A DNA stretch of 64,000 bases from assembly GCA_965153355.1 (NCBI GenBank), contig OZ231126.1, positions 96,596,001-96,660,000 on the forward strand, given 5' to 3'. A model generated the notes under the pieces. The model was given only the letters and a program-made list of their open reading frames with translations. It did no database searches and was not told the DNA's origin. Shown piece by piece: positions 26,201 to 40,764 of this stretch. Position 1 is the stretch's first letter; every line of letters begins with the position of its first letter. The DNA is from Flaccisagitta enflata (taxonomy: Eukaryota > Chaetognatha > Sagittoidea > Aphragmophora). A program made the translations under genes and the position numbers.

Positions 26201-26912
26201 TTGCAACAGAATCCCAAACGTACATCAACTTGAGCCCTTGGCTTGGGCCTAGTTCATCCTCAAGTCGGAGATAGGATGCATAAGCGTTGTCATACGAATT
26301 TTCTGTTGCCAACAATGAGTCACGAAGTCTCTGCACATATTCCGCCGACGGCGTCTTTTTGGCGGAAGAGAGGGATTCGATGAGTTGTTGTTGCACAACT
26401 GGTAGATTAGATCGTTCTACCAGCAAATTGACGCGGTCTTTCACGTCCACGGTTTGATCAAATTCGTTGTCGCCACCTCTACCATCGCCGCCTCTTTCCA
26501 AGCCGCCTCCGCCACCACTTCCACTGATGACAACTTCGCCTTCTCCTTCTCTATCACTCCCGTCGATTCCCGCCTGTGGGCTTTCAGTCTTTTCGGAAGT
26601 CGGAGATGGGAACAAATTCATCATGGGCAACGAAGATTCCATAAAACGGCGCGATTCTTCAATGAGGACGGATAATGGATAAATCGTGGGGACGAAGAAA
26701 CTTATCAATTCGGTTGATAGAACTTGCGACGCAGTTGAATACGCGACGTTAAATGCGTCTTCCGCTGCAATGAGATGATGATGGAGCCACGAAATGTTCT
26801 CTGCTGACGGCGTCCTTGCTGCAGAGAAGAGGGCCTCCCAGAGATGTTCATGAAACGCCGGAAGCTGAAGACGATTCACCAACGTGTTGACGTCGTTGCA
26901 AATGACGTCCAT
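23271..26912 (-). CDS. Large intronless ORF, 1213 aa, unrecognised low-complexity protein
   Basis: I do not recognise the family. Residues about 1-100 and 155-255 are two copies of a helical-looking domain sharing VNxLVxR, LPxxxxxL and SA(K/R)xTPSAE. Then come Gly-rich linkers alternating with Ser/Pro/Lys modules of the KSPKLSFSTK type (about 255-480), an acidic stretch, an array of (S/A)PASS repeats (about 650-700), an array of LDxKxLSFPxS repeats (about 860-960), a Lys/Arg-rich region, and a tail of His/Arg/Cys repeats from a roughly 30-bp DNA repeat. All six frames are open across several repeats, so coding status rests mainly on the two N-terminal domains. The start chosen is the first ATG; an in-frame stop lies 10 codons upstream. 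On this strand CTCAG/GTATAT at 27147 and TTTTCTCAG at 27024 suggest a spliced 5' leader. It is the main gene of the inferred LTR-type element. Confidence 0.5.
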   Translation of the reverse strand: MDVICNDVNTLVNRLQLPAFHEHLWEALFSAARTPSAENISWLHHHLIAAEDAFNVAYSTASQVLSTELISFFVPTIYPLSVLIEESRRFMESSLPMMNLFPSPTSEKTESPQAGIDGSDREGEGEVVISGSGGGGGLERGGDGRGGDNEFDQTVDVKDRVNLLVERSNLPVVQQQLIESLSSAKKTPSAEYVQRLRDSLLATENSYDNAYASYLRLEDELGPSQGLKLMYVWDSVAKPFKDLKSGVNEFLNGPMSKSSSHNLSPKTKPPKTPSISVDMKAQKKGFNGERASDGGGGVKESGGENDSGGDKEDGGSDESQISSPIATPKSRSPKLSFSTKSEGSYDSCDGGSGNAVIDGGGGIDSGGDDYFDSHVSSLPPPTKTYFPESTYSTEKKSGSDMCVGKSGKVVNEGGGGGDSGGGGNDSRVSHILSPAKTHLLSSTKATRGSNGGGDGGVKGSVGGGDGGGDCGAKINASSNNPRHQQQQDIRDNINESISSFLATKQKSSFDYSSASSPSCSLEGGGDGSERESGKEKDSEEANLVTTSFISIESAVEDEGEEREVDEREEDGEETSASAVKFQDPPVPAANSLSTEKERNFESIQLFSSLPSSLLSSHLPSIIYSASATMKSTLDPPALSQASSMALSPASSPASSPASSSASSTASSLASSLASSPASSLASSPALSPASSPASSPASSPSSSSPISKSKTRPKKPSSILIGKAQVKLNLKGTDGERNGSGGSDVFESGGGGGGGRKGGGDCFRGEYDGDVNLFTSTMKKKKNIVEKRKGKRLLKLKINPFPSSIVCSTLMTTMSTSYSSTSSSLSSTSSSASVKKKPIMDIKSLSILSALDIKSLSYSSALDIKLFPSPAMDIKSSSSSALDKMKNLSFPPSLDNMKNLSFPPSLDNKKDLSFPSSLDNKNLSFPSSLDNKKNLSLRLSLDIKKSSFLSLENSPSSASDILSYPDPSARRWSVTRHQFTSSRPLNVSRHRRQFKKKNFFTPLFWRGKPRYKDSVSNAKFRPMFQAPSFPTTDRIHSTPRRKEKGMEEEEEEKGKHRFFEQKTFPRARKKKKRMITENLLYPSNDGRECQRHLLLHHLRHSRHRRRCLRQGCEYRRLLFHGRRRFRHLRQGRDCQRHLRHERGCQHHLRHGVRRLRHPRHGRLRRRHPHHRSGQFCGGTLLLRLNVINGRRFHHSRHRKKKENRVSSSSVRIR

Positions 26913-27023
26913 CTTGACCGACGTCGGAGCGAAGCAATGACGTCAGGAATTGTAGAAGCTTGTCCGCGCTCACTGCATTATGCTTCGCCGGTTGTAACAG
27001 TAATTCAGAACGAACATTGACGG

Positions 27024-27147
27024 TCTGAGAAAATGTTTTATTTGTAAACAATTAGTAAACAACTCATGTAAACAAATTGAGGCTAAGTTATCGCAACAAA
27101 CTTATCAAATCAAACATCAAGTAATGATTCTAAGAATGTCATATACC
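27024..27147 (-). other. Possible 5' leader intron of the 1213-codon gene
   Basis: On the minus strand TTTTCTCAG is followed by GTATATGAC (donor after 27147), and about 120 bp later ATTTTCTCAG is followed by ACCGTCAATG (acceptor before 27024). The exon after it has an open frame beginning with residues TVNVRSELLLQP, but it runs out of frame with the ATG at 26912 unless spliced again. Confidence 0.3.
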
Positions 27148-27217
27148 TGAGAAAACTTCTACAATTGTCCAGCTCTACAGTAATCGCGGAATTATCAATT
27201 CATAGCAATGAAATTCA

Positions 27218-27559
27218 TAATTGTTCTTAATCTGGGAAAAGAGAGAGAATCATAATGGTTAGTAAATGTTTTCTTCCTTTACCACTGAAACAAAAGGAAA
27301 AAGAATGTATACGTAGGAATTAACCACTGAATACGTAGGAATTAACCACTGAATACGTAGGAATTAACCACAGAATACGTTCTTATATAAAGAAAACCAT
27401 CCACGAATGGTTCTTATACAGAAAATCTGTCTCCGTTACATTCGAGAAACGAAGCGAAGTTAATTAAGCCAAGAAATCACCAGAGGGTGAGTTTAAGGAA
27501 AGGAATCGGGTGAGTTTAAATGGGCAAACAAATGAACACAGCGCCGGAAGCGCGCACAC
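27218..27559 (-). repeat. Right direct repeat (inferred 5' LTR)
   Basis: Near-identical to 20303-20671, with three rather than four CGTAGGAATTAACCACTGAA units, a TATATAAAG and the same CGCGCACAC end. On the minus strand it would be the promoter-bearing 5' copy. Confidence 0.8.
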
Positions 27560-27600
27560 AATTAAATAAGTAGGTATAACTTGATACAGGTTTGCTTTGA

Positions 27601-27828
27601 TTAAGATTTTAGCATCTTACGAAAATGATCATGAATTATTGCAGATGCAGATCCGTTTGATTGCAAAATCAACTGTAGCATATGCATCTGGTCGTAAATC
27701 CTCATCGCATTACATGAAACTGCACATGCCACTGCTTGTAAATCCTCCTTACCATAATTCAGGTTTTCCACAGTGAGCTGGATGCTTGATTTATTGGATC
27801 TTGGATTGGTTGAACTTTTGTTTGGCAT
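27601..27828 (-). CDS. Small ORF, 75 aa, unrecognised
   Basis: An ATG-to-stop frame without low complexity, ending with residues HDHFRKMLKS. Composition is protein-like, with an amphipathic stretch around residues 25-70. A GTAAGG donor-like site lies inside (after codon 26), so it may be a piece of a spliced gene. It sits 42 bp outside the right direct repeat. No family recognised. Confidence 0.25.
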   Translation of the reverse strand: MPNKSSTNPRSNKSSIQLTVENLNYGKEDLQAVACAVSCNAMRIYDQMHMLQLILQSNGSASAIIHDHFRKMLKS

Positions 27829-28314
27829 ATGATTGCACAGTGTGCTAGTTCTGAATTTTATTCAGGTATTTTGTGAAAGATAGACATGTTAGAGCAAAAT
27901 TATAAGGAGGCCAAAACTATTGAATAGCATTACTTTAATATTTTGGAAAAGCTAAAGTGTGTAATGGAATCTTCATCTGTAATCGGGTATATTGGTAGCC
28001 TCATTGGAATATACTTCAGAATATTTCCAAGTAGACATGGGCCAAGAACTATTTTTTTGCAGCATTGGCCGATCTCTAGCCATATGACCTGACTACTTTC
28101 CTCATAGTCAAAATGCTACCTTCATTGCCCAAATCAGTCTTTTGGCTCAAATATCTACATCTAACCCCATACCCCAACCATATAGCTCAAATCTTAGCTT
28201 CAAAACCAAATCTTCGCCTCAAGGTCCATTATCTAGCCTCTGAGCGTAGGTTACCAGTTTTTCTAGTGCTACTTCCCCGCCCAGCACCTCAACTCAACTG
28301 ATACTCAACAAGAG

Positions 28315-28446
28315 TTATGGCAAGGATCCAATGCTATTATCACAACCATCATTACAACTTTTTTCATTTATCTCATCATGGTCAGAAATTGCGCACTGTG
28401 GTGGGTTGCCATGATTGTTAGTCCAACTGCAACTTTGGTAATTTCG

Positions 28447-28537
<91 letters not shown>

Positions 28538-31500
28538 CTGTTGCTGTTTCTGTTGCTGTTTCTGTTGCTGTTGTTTGAGTCTCGGGAGGATCGGGAAAAT
28601 CCAGAGGAGCGGGACCCGATTGTGCCTCGAGTGGAACTACTGGCACTGCTCCGCATAGACCCAAAATTGGAGTCCCTCAACCCATTCAGGGGCTGTTGAC
28701 GTTGTTGCTGTTGCTGAAGATGATATAATTGTAACTTTTGTTCTTGGAATTTTCGCTTGAGAATCTTGACTGCTACGCAAGTGATGATGGCGATAATCAA
28801 GATGATGATGCCGGCGGCGATTCCGACGATCATGATCAAGGAGCTCGTTAACATATTCGGCCTAGGAAAATCGAAATTGGGACATTATAAAGGAGCTTGG
28901 AATACGTTGGGAGAGATACTGCATATGCATTTGGTAGACTGGTAAGGTTTTTGGTTTAAAAGCAGCAGACCATAGGCTTGAAGAGATTGGTTGCGGGGTT
29001 TAGGACCTTACACAGGTTACTCAGCCTATGATCTTACTTACTCTCTCTCTCTCTCTCTCTCTCTCTGCCTCTCTCTCATATTACTGACATTTCGACGATC
29101 AGTTTCACGCGACAGGCTTTTGGTTCCTCGTCGGCGAATATGATCGAGTTGTCATGTGTCAAGCTGCATTGATAGTCGACGGGAGACTCGACGACGGCAT
29201 CGGAATGGGCCGATTGCTTCAACACCGAATTGGCGAACTTTTGGCCATTTTGAAGCCGTTTTTGGCGGAAATGATCTTGATCTTGATCCGTTTTCCATTT
29301 GAGATTGATGCGTCTTGAGCACAGTGGACCAAATTTGATAATGGAATTGATTCAGCAATTGTTGGTCAGCTAGTAGGATATATAAAGCTAAGGAACATGA
29401 GCAACCAACTCTTCTTCCTGATTACTTGTAATGCAAGTTGTATTATCAGTAAATGCTATCATAACACATTTCAGCTAGTTATGATTTTTTTTCAAAACCA
29501 CCCAAATTTTATCCATCTGTTGTTGTTTTTTTTTCAAATTAAGTCCACTGTTCCTTAAAGTTGGTCTTAAAATAGCAAATTTTATGCTATATGTCTCAAA
29601 TTGGCCTCTCAATTATCAAGTCTATTGCACTGTGTGTCAAATTTCAAATTTGGTTTACTGTGTGTCAAAGTTGGCGTCTTCATCGTCAAAAGGCAGCGAA
29701 CAAAGAAGCGAGAATTGTATTTCCTTTAAATCGGTGCCACTTGGAACCCGAATTTCCACTTCCTTTGACTGCAACAAAACACAATTTTGATGATTGATTG
29801 ATGTTCATTAGTAGTAAATTATGCCCAGGCCTCTTGATTCTTCTTTTCTGCCGAGAAGCAAAATTCTTTCCTGCAAAGCTGCCGACCAGAAAAGTGAAGC
29901 CCACCCACCATCGCACTCTATGGCAGCATGATTCCTACTATGCTTACCACGCTCAAAAAGCTCTTGGAGTTCACCAAGCAGCGAACATGATCACATCCAG
30001 ACATGAGTCCAGCAAATATCCACTTTCTCCCTCTACAAAAATCAGAAAGTGGCAATGAAGGTGTATCCAGCTATCCATCTCTATACAAAAACGTTTTTCA
30101 TCATTTGATCATGAGCGCAAATCTGATGCGGAATCCTACGTAAAACGCTGAACGACGTTGACAACTAACCAATAATCATGAGAATTCCTCCCTCTGTTTT
30201 ACAATAAATTGAGATTTAGTTCAAGATATGATTCCAATTCAAATTAACTGTAAATCAAATCAGCGACATTGCAATGGAGCGGTAATCTTAAACTGCAATA
30301 TGCAAATCATCCTAAAGCTGACTTCGATTGCTATTCTTCAACCATCATTTCTCCCTTTATTAAGTCTTCGTCTTTGTCTTCTCCTTCCTTCTTCCCCTTC
30401 TTCTTCTTCTTCTTCTTCTTCCAGGACCCGCCAATATCCTTCTTACCCTGCCGATAAGCGGCGCTGCTCGCTGCCCCAGAATCAAGAGGCCTGCTAATGC
30501 CCTTTAGTTTTTCACTTTTTCAAAAAAGTGACTGGTGAGTGTAGCATGTGCGCGGAGTGAGTCGAGCGAACGAACGTAGTGATCGACCGGGTGGCCCGTT
30601 AAAAAACGCGATTGTCTGTGACTAGAAACACAACCTGACCTGTCGTTGTTGTTGAACATGGTCTTGAGTCCATTGGACTTGGCATTGAATGTCTTCGGCG
30701 AATATGATGACGTAAATGATTTGAGATGGATGCGATTTGGGATTGTGATAATGGAAAGAGCATTCGTAGCGGCCTGCCAAGTCGAAAGCGTTTCCATTCG
30801 GGGGCGTTTCAAACTTCCGTCGCGTCTCTAATTCGCCATTTTTGAAGACGGACAACTTAGAACAGTCAATGAAAGAGAAATACATTGTTGAATGAATTAT
30901 CGTATTTCCTCTAATGAGCCCTGGAGCGCTTATGAAATTATGAAATGACGTTGCCTATTTTTGGATCTGAGAGGGCTGATTTTGAGCCTGGGAAAGCTTA
31001 TATAGGCCTTGAGAGGGTTAATTTGGGCCTGCGTAGACCCGGGAGGGGGGGCACGTACGGGCGTAGGGACGGACATCTGGAAATTCACAGATCATCGGCC
31101 AATTTTGCTCAAAAAGCGCCCCTCGAACATATTAGGAAAAAAATGAAAAAATGAATGTCTGTTGGGCTTGTTCATTCAGTCCACTTACTGCAAGACTCGG
31201 GTTGTAATGATGGCACGGAATTGTAAACTGCATCGTTGCGAGGATGTAACTGACTGGCGGCTTCTTGGGGATAATTTGAACAAAGACTTTTGGTTTTGAC
31301 ATTGTGTTGTAAATTGAGTCTTGTGAGGAGAAAATTCCAATTTGAATTTGCTGTATGTTTTCCAATACTGCAAAAATGCCGCGGTTTTCTTTTCGCGTGA
31401 AATCGATGCAATCAGATTGATGGAGTGACGTAGAGAAGGGGAGGGTTGGAATGGAGGAGGAGGAAGAAGAGGAGGAGGAGAAGGGAGAGGACGAGGTGGA

Positions 31501-33120
31501 GGACATGATAGTTCGAAAGAAAATGCAAACGGATTTCGACTGCATCTGCACGAGAAAATATAAATAACGAAAAAAAATCACCTTGGCGTAAACTTTCCGT
31601 AAAAGTCAAAGACTTCGACTTTTTTCCCAACAAATATGACATAGATATAAGCAGTGCCCCACCTCCATGTCACAAACATGACAGTGATATTAGCACACCT
31701 TGATACTACAAACATGACATGAATATCAGCAGCGCCTCACCTCTATGTCACAAACCTGATAGTGATATTCGCACACTTCGATACTACAAACGTGACATGA
31801 ATATCAGCAGTGTCACACCTCAATGTCACAAACCTGACAACGATGTTAGCACATGTCAATACTTCCAACATGGTATAAATATTGGCAGTGCCACACCTCG
31901 ATGTCACAAACATGACACTGATATTCGCACACTTCGATACTACAAATATGACATAGATATCAGCAGCGTCAAACCTCAATGTCACAAACCTGACAGTGAT
32001 ATTAGTACACTTTGATACTACAAACATGAAATGTGACATAAATATCAGCAGTGGCACACCTCAATGTCACAAACCTGACAGTGATATTGGCACACTTCGA
32101 AACTAAAAACATGACATAAATATCAGTAGTGCCATACCTTGATGTCACAAATACGACAGTGATATTAGCACACGTCGCTACTACAAACATGACATAAATA
32201 TCAGCAGTAGGGTGACTGAAAATATGGTCATATTTGAATCTGGTCTCCCTCGCGGGGGAAATGAGACCATCTCCATCACAGATGATAACCCTAAAATCTG
32301 GTGGCAATCAAATGAAGTTCACTCATGGCCGCAACCCCCCCTCATTTCCCATAGAAAATGTACAGGAAGGCATTTGTTCTCTGCAGCTTCCTATCTTTTA
32401 TAATGGGAATGGGATGGGGTTGCGGCCATGAGTAAACTTTGTCTGATCATCTCCAGATTTTAGAGTTACCATCTATAATGGAAATGGTCACATTTCTCCC
32501 ACGAGGAAGACGAGATTCCGATTTGACCATATTTTAAGTCACCCTAATCAGCAGTGCCACACCTCGATATCCTCGTCGGGAATCTTGTCCAAGCTGAGTT
32601 CCAGTTTTTCGTCTGCTCTCAGATCGACTGGGAAAGCCAGCCAACATTTGACCGGATTTCTGCGCAGGAACTCTGCCGGATCGAGTGGAATCCCCAACTC
32701 CTCGATGTTGACCGTCGACGATCGCCGACTCGTAATCTGTACAGGTCGCGACATATCAGAGAATGTTAGTCGCAATTCTTAAGAGTGCGTAATATGCGGC
32801 ATTTAACACTTTTTTAATCATGTGATAACCTGAATTCCCAAACGGAGCCTTTCTTTACTCGGTGGCGTTGAAAATTCGGAATCGCAAATGTCAAAAAACT
32901 CTTTCTCTCCATCACGGAAATTGGCGCGGAATGCCGATTTACTAATTTGGTCGGTCGGGATCGAGTTGTTGCCGTTGTAGTTGTCGCTGTTGCTTTCGCT
33001 GTCGTTGTTTTTGTTGTTGACAATCGGTTGTTCCACCATTTTTGTTGTCATGGCGCCAGAAAATATGGGCAGCAAAAATGGGAGGAAAATCAAAGAAAAA
33101 GGCGCCATGATTTTGATCAA
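28315..33120 (-). CDS. Seven-exon gene for a predicted type I single-pass membrane protein (639 aa)
   Basis: Exons, 5' to 3': 33120-32830, 32736-32563, 31545-31189, 30855-30640, 29768-29659, 29313-29089, 28861-28315. All junctions have GT and AG, phases agree (0,0,0,0,2,2) and the total, 1920 nt, is a whole number of codons. The N-terminus is a signal peptide (hydrophobic residues 6-22; Met at 1 or 5 could start). The ectodomain (about 25-460) has scattered cysteines, including a YECSF motif near 310 and YQCSL near 425, which suggest Ig- or beta-sandwich-like folds. A transmembrane helix spans about 466-490, followed by a basic stop-transfer KRK. The about 148-residue cytoplasmic tail is Gln-rich, then Ser/Arg-rich, then about 33 consecutive Asn encoded by a (GTT)n array, and ends SIGSLP. 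Family not recognised. A minisatellite and a MITE occupy intron 2. Confidence 0.75.
28450..28536. repeat. (GTT)n microsatellite coding for poly-Asn
   Basis: About 29 GTT units, followed by variant TTCTGTTGC units. On the minus strand it encodes the Asn run in the cytoplasmic tail of the membrane protein. A length change alters the protein without shifting frame. Confidence 0.9.
29038..29078. repeat. (TC)n microsatellite beside an exon donor
   Basis: TC-rich run ending about 11 bp from the donor of exon 6 of the membrane gene (29089). Confidence 0.85.
30905..31100. repeat. Family A fragment
   Basis: Contains GAGAGGGCTGATTTTGAGCC, AGGCCTTGAGAGGGTTAATT and GGACATCTGGAAATTC, the repeat units and arm of family A, inside intron 3 of the membrane gene. 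Confidence 0.55.
31640..32200. repeat. Minisatellite, unit about 80 bp, about seven copies
   Basis: Units contain TATGTCACAAACATGACAGT, GATATTAGCACAC, TTCGATACTACAAACATGAC and AATATCAGCAGTGCCACACC. It lies in intron 2 of the membrane gene. The last unit is split by a MITE at 32208-32546, and its remainder runs into the 3' end of exon 2 (see findings). Confidence 0.8.
32208..32546. mobile_element. hAT-type MITE with 8-bp target duplication
   Basis: 339 bp with terminal inverted repeats TAGGGTGACTGAAAATATGG and its complement at the right (ATTTTAAGTCACCCTA); the interior is also largely palindromic (GGCCGCAACCCC / GGGGTTGCGGCC). ATCAGCAG occurs directly on each side (32200-32207 and 32547-32554), and the intact minisatellite units carry it once, so it is a true target duplication. 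8-bp duplications are the hallmark of hAT elements. Confidence 0.8.
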
Positions 33121-33409
33121 TGATTTTGGTGGATGGCGGGGGGGGGGGGGGGATTGGAGAAACTTTTAACCCCGAACCGCGAGTTAACGTTTATTATTCA
33201 AAAATTGTGCTGGTTCTGTTCGGTTTGTGCAGTTTTTTCCGAGTTAAGACATGAATCAGCTGTCTTGTCCAGTGGTCATGAAGCCAACAAGCTGATTTCC
33301 ACCGTCCAAAAGCATAAACCATCGAACCCCGCAATAACGGACGTCAAGGGACCTACAAAATTGCTAATAAAGGTATTAAAGAAAATGATATGAAGGAACC
33401 ATAATTTCT

Positions 33410-34245
33410 TATCCATTATCGGGAAAAAAGTGGAAGTCAGTCTTCGACTTTTGGACATATTCCAAAGAAACAGGGTTTTCATTTTCTTATAAGGAAGTTG
33501 GGGCTCTTCATCGACCAATTGTTCCATCAAATGAAATTGACAGGGTAAGTAAATTTGATAATTCTCTTTCATTTGGCGTCAAGCAGAAGTCTGTAAGATG
33601 AATTTTCTTCGAGTTATGATTTTTTAAAGATTTTTTTTGCAAAAAATCTGAATTTAATTCTTTTCAATTTTTTATAATTTCAAGTACGATCAATAAAGGA
33701 GTGTATCTATGTTTGTTTGAGCATGCAAGAAAACATGTTTATGAGCATAGCTGCTCATCTGTGAGGGTGTTTTTTAGTATTCTAGCTCATTTAGCTCATT
33801 TAGCTCAATCCTTTTTTTTTCTGACTTTATATGCAATAAATAAAGAAATGATTTGATTCATTTTTAAGCATGCAAATACGAAGAAAGCATGTCAGTGAGC
33901 ATAGCGGCTCATCTGTGTGCGTGTTTTTGAGTAGTTTAACTTATTTAGCTCATTTAACATATTTTGTTCTGATTTTAAATGGGATAAATAAATGTTTTGG
34001 TGTAAGCATGCAAATACAAGAAAGCGTGTTAGTGAGCATAGCTGGTCATTTGGTTGAGTGATGTTGAGTATTATAGCTCATCTAGCTCATTTGGTTCAGT
34101 CCTATTTTTCTCTGATTTTCAGTGTAATCAATTCATAAAATGGCTCTTGATTTGATCTAACAAATAAAACAAATTGCAGTGACTAAAGACAAAAACTTTG
34201 TGAAAATTGACCAATACTTAAAACTTTTTTCCTCACGGCGAGAGC
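33410..34245 (+). repeat. Dispersed repeat R16/33, copy 2
   Basis: Same landmarks and order as 16040-16885, from CAGTCTTCGACTTTTGGACA to CCTCACGGCGAGAG, with about three internal 160-175-bp units. It lies between the divergently placed membrane and receptor genes. Confidence 0.6.
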
Positions 34246-34721
34246 CGCCATTACTGGTAAGCGGATATCCGTTACTCTCGGATCCGTTGTAGCCGAATGC
34301 ATTTGTCCTGATCATCATGTTCATAAAATCAAAAATATAAGAGAAACGAAAACAGATCGAACAAAATCGTAGCATTTGCCCCGATAATGTTGATAGATCA
34401 TCGTTGATATTGATCTTGTAACTGTAATTCATATGACATGTTTTGTTTGACCTAATTAATCGACGAAATCTGCAAAACATTGGCAAAAGTCACTCTCTGA
34501 TAATATCAAAACTAAGTGCTTTGTGGTGGGACTATCGGGCGTGGGAGACCCATCATATGAAACAGAACAAATGCAATTAATCAATATTTACACAGTTGTA
34601 AAGTGAATACACTAAATGATTTTAGCAATCTGTAATTGAATTACCTATTTATGTAATCTACCTATTCCACCCCCACAAACCTTTGCGTTGGCTAAACTTT
34701 GAATCTGGCTCTTAGTGATAA

Positions 34722-35037
<316 letters not shown>

Positions 35038-35039
35038 AG

Positions 35040-39290
<4,251 letters not shown>

Positions 39291-39326
39291 GTGAGACTTG
39301 AGAGAAAGACAATGGAACAATGGGAA

Positions 39327-39770
<444 letters not shown>

Positions 39771-39837
39771 TAACTTATAGACTGACTTTGTTTTGACTGA
39801 CTTTCATTAATCATAATAATAATTGTTTGGTGGTTTG

Positions 39838-40003
39838 TCACATGTACAGAGCTTGCTTGTCGACTTGGTGCTTAACCTTAAGTGTGGGCCTGGTTGTCAT
39901 ACCGACATAAAAACCGGCGACCAAAATAACTATCATAGAGAAGATGAATAGCAAACCCAAAGACCATCCCTACCTTTGTCTCCCATGAGGAAAATAAGGA
40001 TCT

Positions 40004-40063
<60 letters not shown>

Positions 40064-40317
40064 TCCACATTTTCTTCTTTTTCCTGTTCATTCGCTAAAG
40101 AAAACTTGGGAGAAACCTCAGAAGGCATTGAAAAGGTTTTGATAAATGGAAACGCGGTTGACGTATATCATACCCAGCGCGGTAACAATGGTATGATTCC
40201 ATTATCATGATGAAACTGTTCAGCGGTGTACAGGTAGTGGCTTCAGGGATATAAACTGACGCATCTGTTGTTGCATGTTGAACACCACTTGCTGTTGGAC
40301 ACAAATCTAATGAGGAA
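39838..40317 (-). CDS. C-terminal exons of an unidentified membrane protein (tentative)
   Basis: Exon 39969-39838 follows an AAGGTAG acceptor and encodes a single hydrophobic helix (LLFIFSMIVILVAGFYVG) and a 20-residue tail ending QALYM and a stop. A frame directly upstream is closed by TAG, so entry must be in phase 0. A candidate preceding exon starts at 40317 after a CTCATTAG acceptor, with the Gln-rich peptide ICVQQQVVFNMQQQ, and could leave in phase 0 at CTACCT/GTACAC (weak donor). The gene would be nested on the opposite strand downstream of the receptor exons. Family not recognised. Confidence 0.35.
40008..40058. repeat. (TC)n microsatellite
   Basis: About 50 bp of TC, between the two tentative exons above. 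Confidence 0.9.
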
Positions 40318-40764
40318 AGAATGAAGAAATTGAAAAAAAAAGAAAGAAGAATACAAATCATTTTGTACCTAAGAACTCAATCAATTATCATTCTGCGGTA
40401 GTTTATGTATCATTTAGTTAAACTGACTGTTTTCAAAAATGCATATTTGACAGAATGCACATTTTGTTGAACAGAGACGCACACACTTACTTTGTTTAAT
40501 TGTAAATCGCGAAGTAGTATTTCTTTCGAATGAAAATCCTTGAGTTGAAATCTTTCGATTTTAGCTTTTAAGTTGCTTGTCGCTATGACTAATTCTTATA
40601 TGTAAGCTCTAAATCAAGGGATATCCATTTAAGGATGGATTTAAGCCCAGGATTTCACTTCGCGAATCAGACGAGTGTGCGCAGGCCATACGCCGCTGAA
40701 TTTTGTTGAACAGAGACGCAGGCCATACGCCGCTGATTGAAACATATCATCTTCCTTTTTCTTG

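Larger units (their letters stand above)
20303..27559 (-). mobile_element. Putative non-autonomous LTR-type retroelement with an unknown gene
   Basis: Two near-identical direct repeats of about 369 and 342 bp bound a 6.5-kb interior. Read on the minus strand, each repeat starts TGTGTGCGCGC and ends AAGAACA, the TG..CA form of LTRs, and each holds a TATA-like TATATAAAG or its complement. On the minus strand a purine tract (GAGGTGGGGGG) directly precedes the downstream repeat, as a polypurine tract would. The only long gene inside is an intronless 1213-codon ORF on that strand. I see no gag, protease, reverse transcriptase or integrase motifs, no clear TGG-type primer-binding site and no exact target duplication. 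The alternative is an ordinary gene between two insertions of one solo repeat. Confidence 0.55.

Noticed and set aside
29152-29358. 68-codon minus-strand ORF overlapping membrane-gene exon 6
   Set aside because: Wrong frame: the phase from the preceding exon selects the frame encoding YQCSLTHDNS, which continues into the transmembrane exon.
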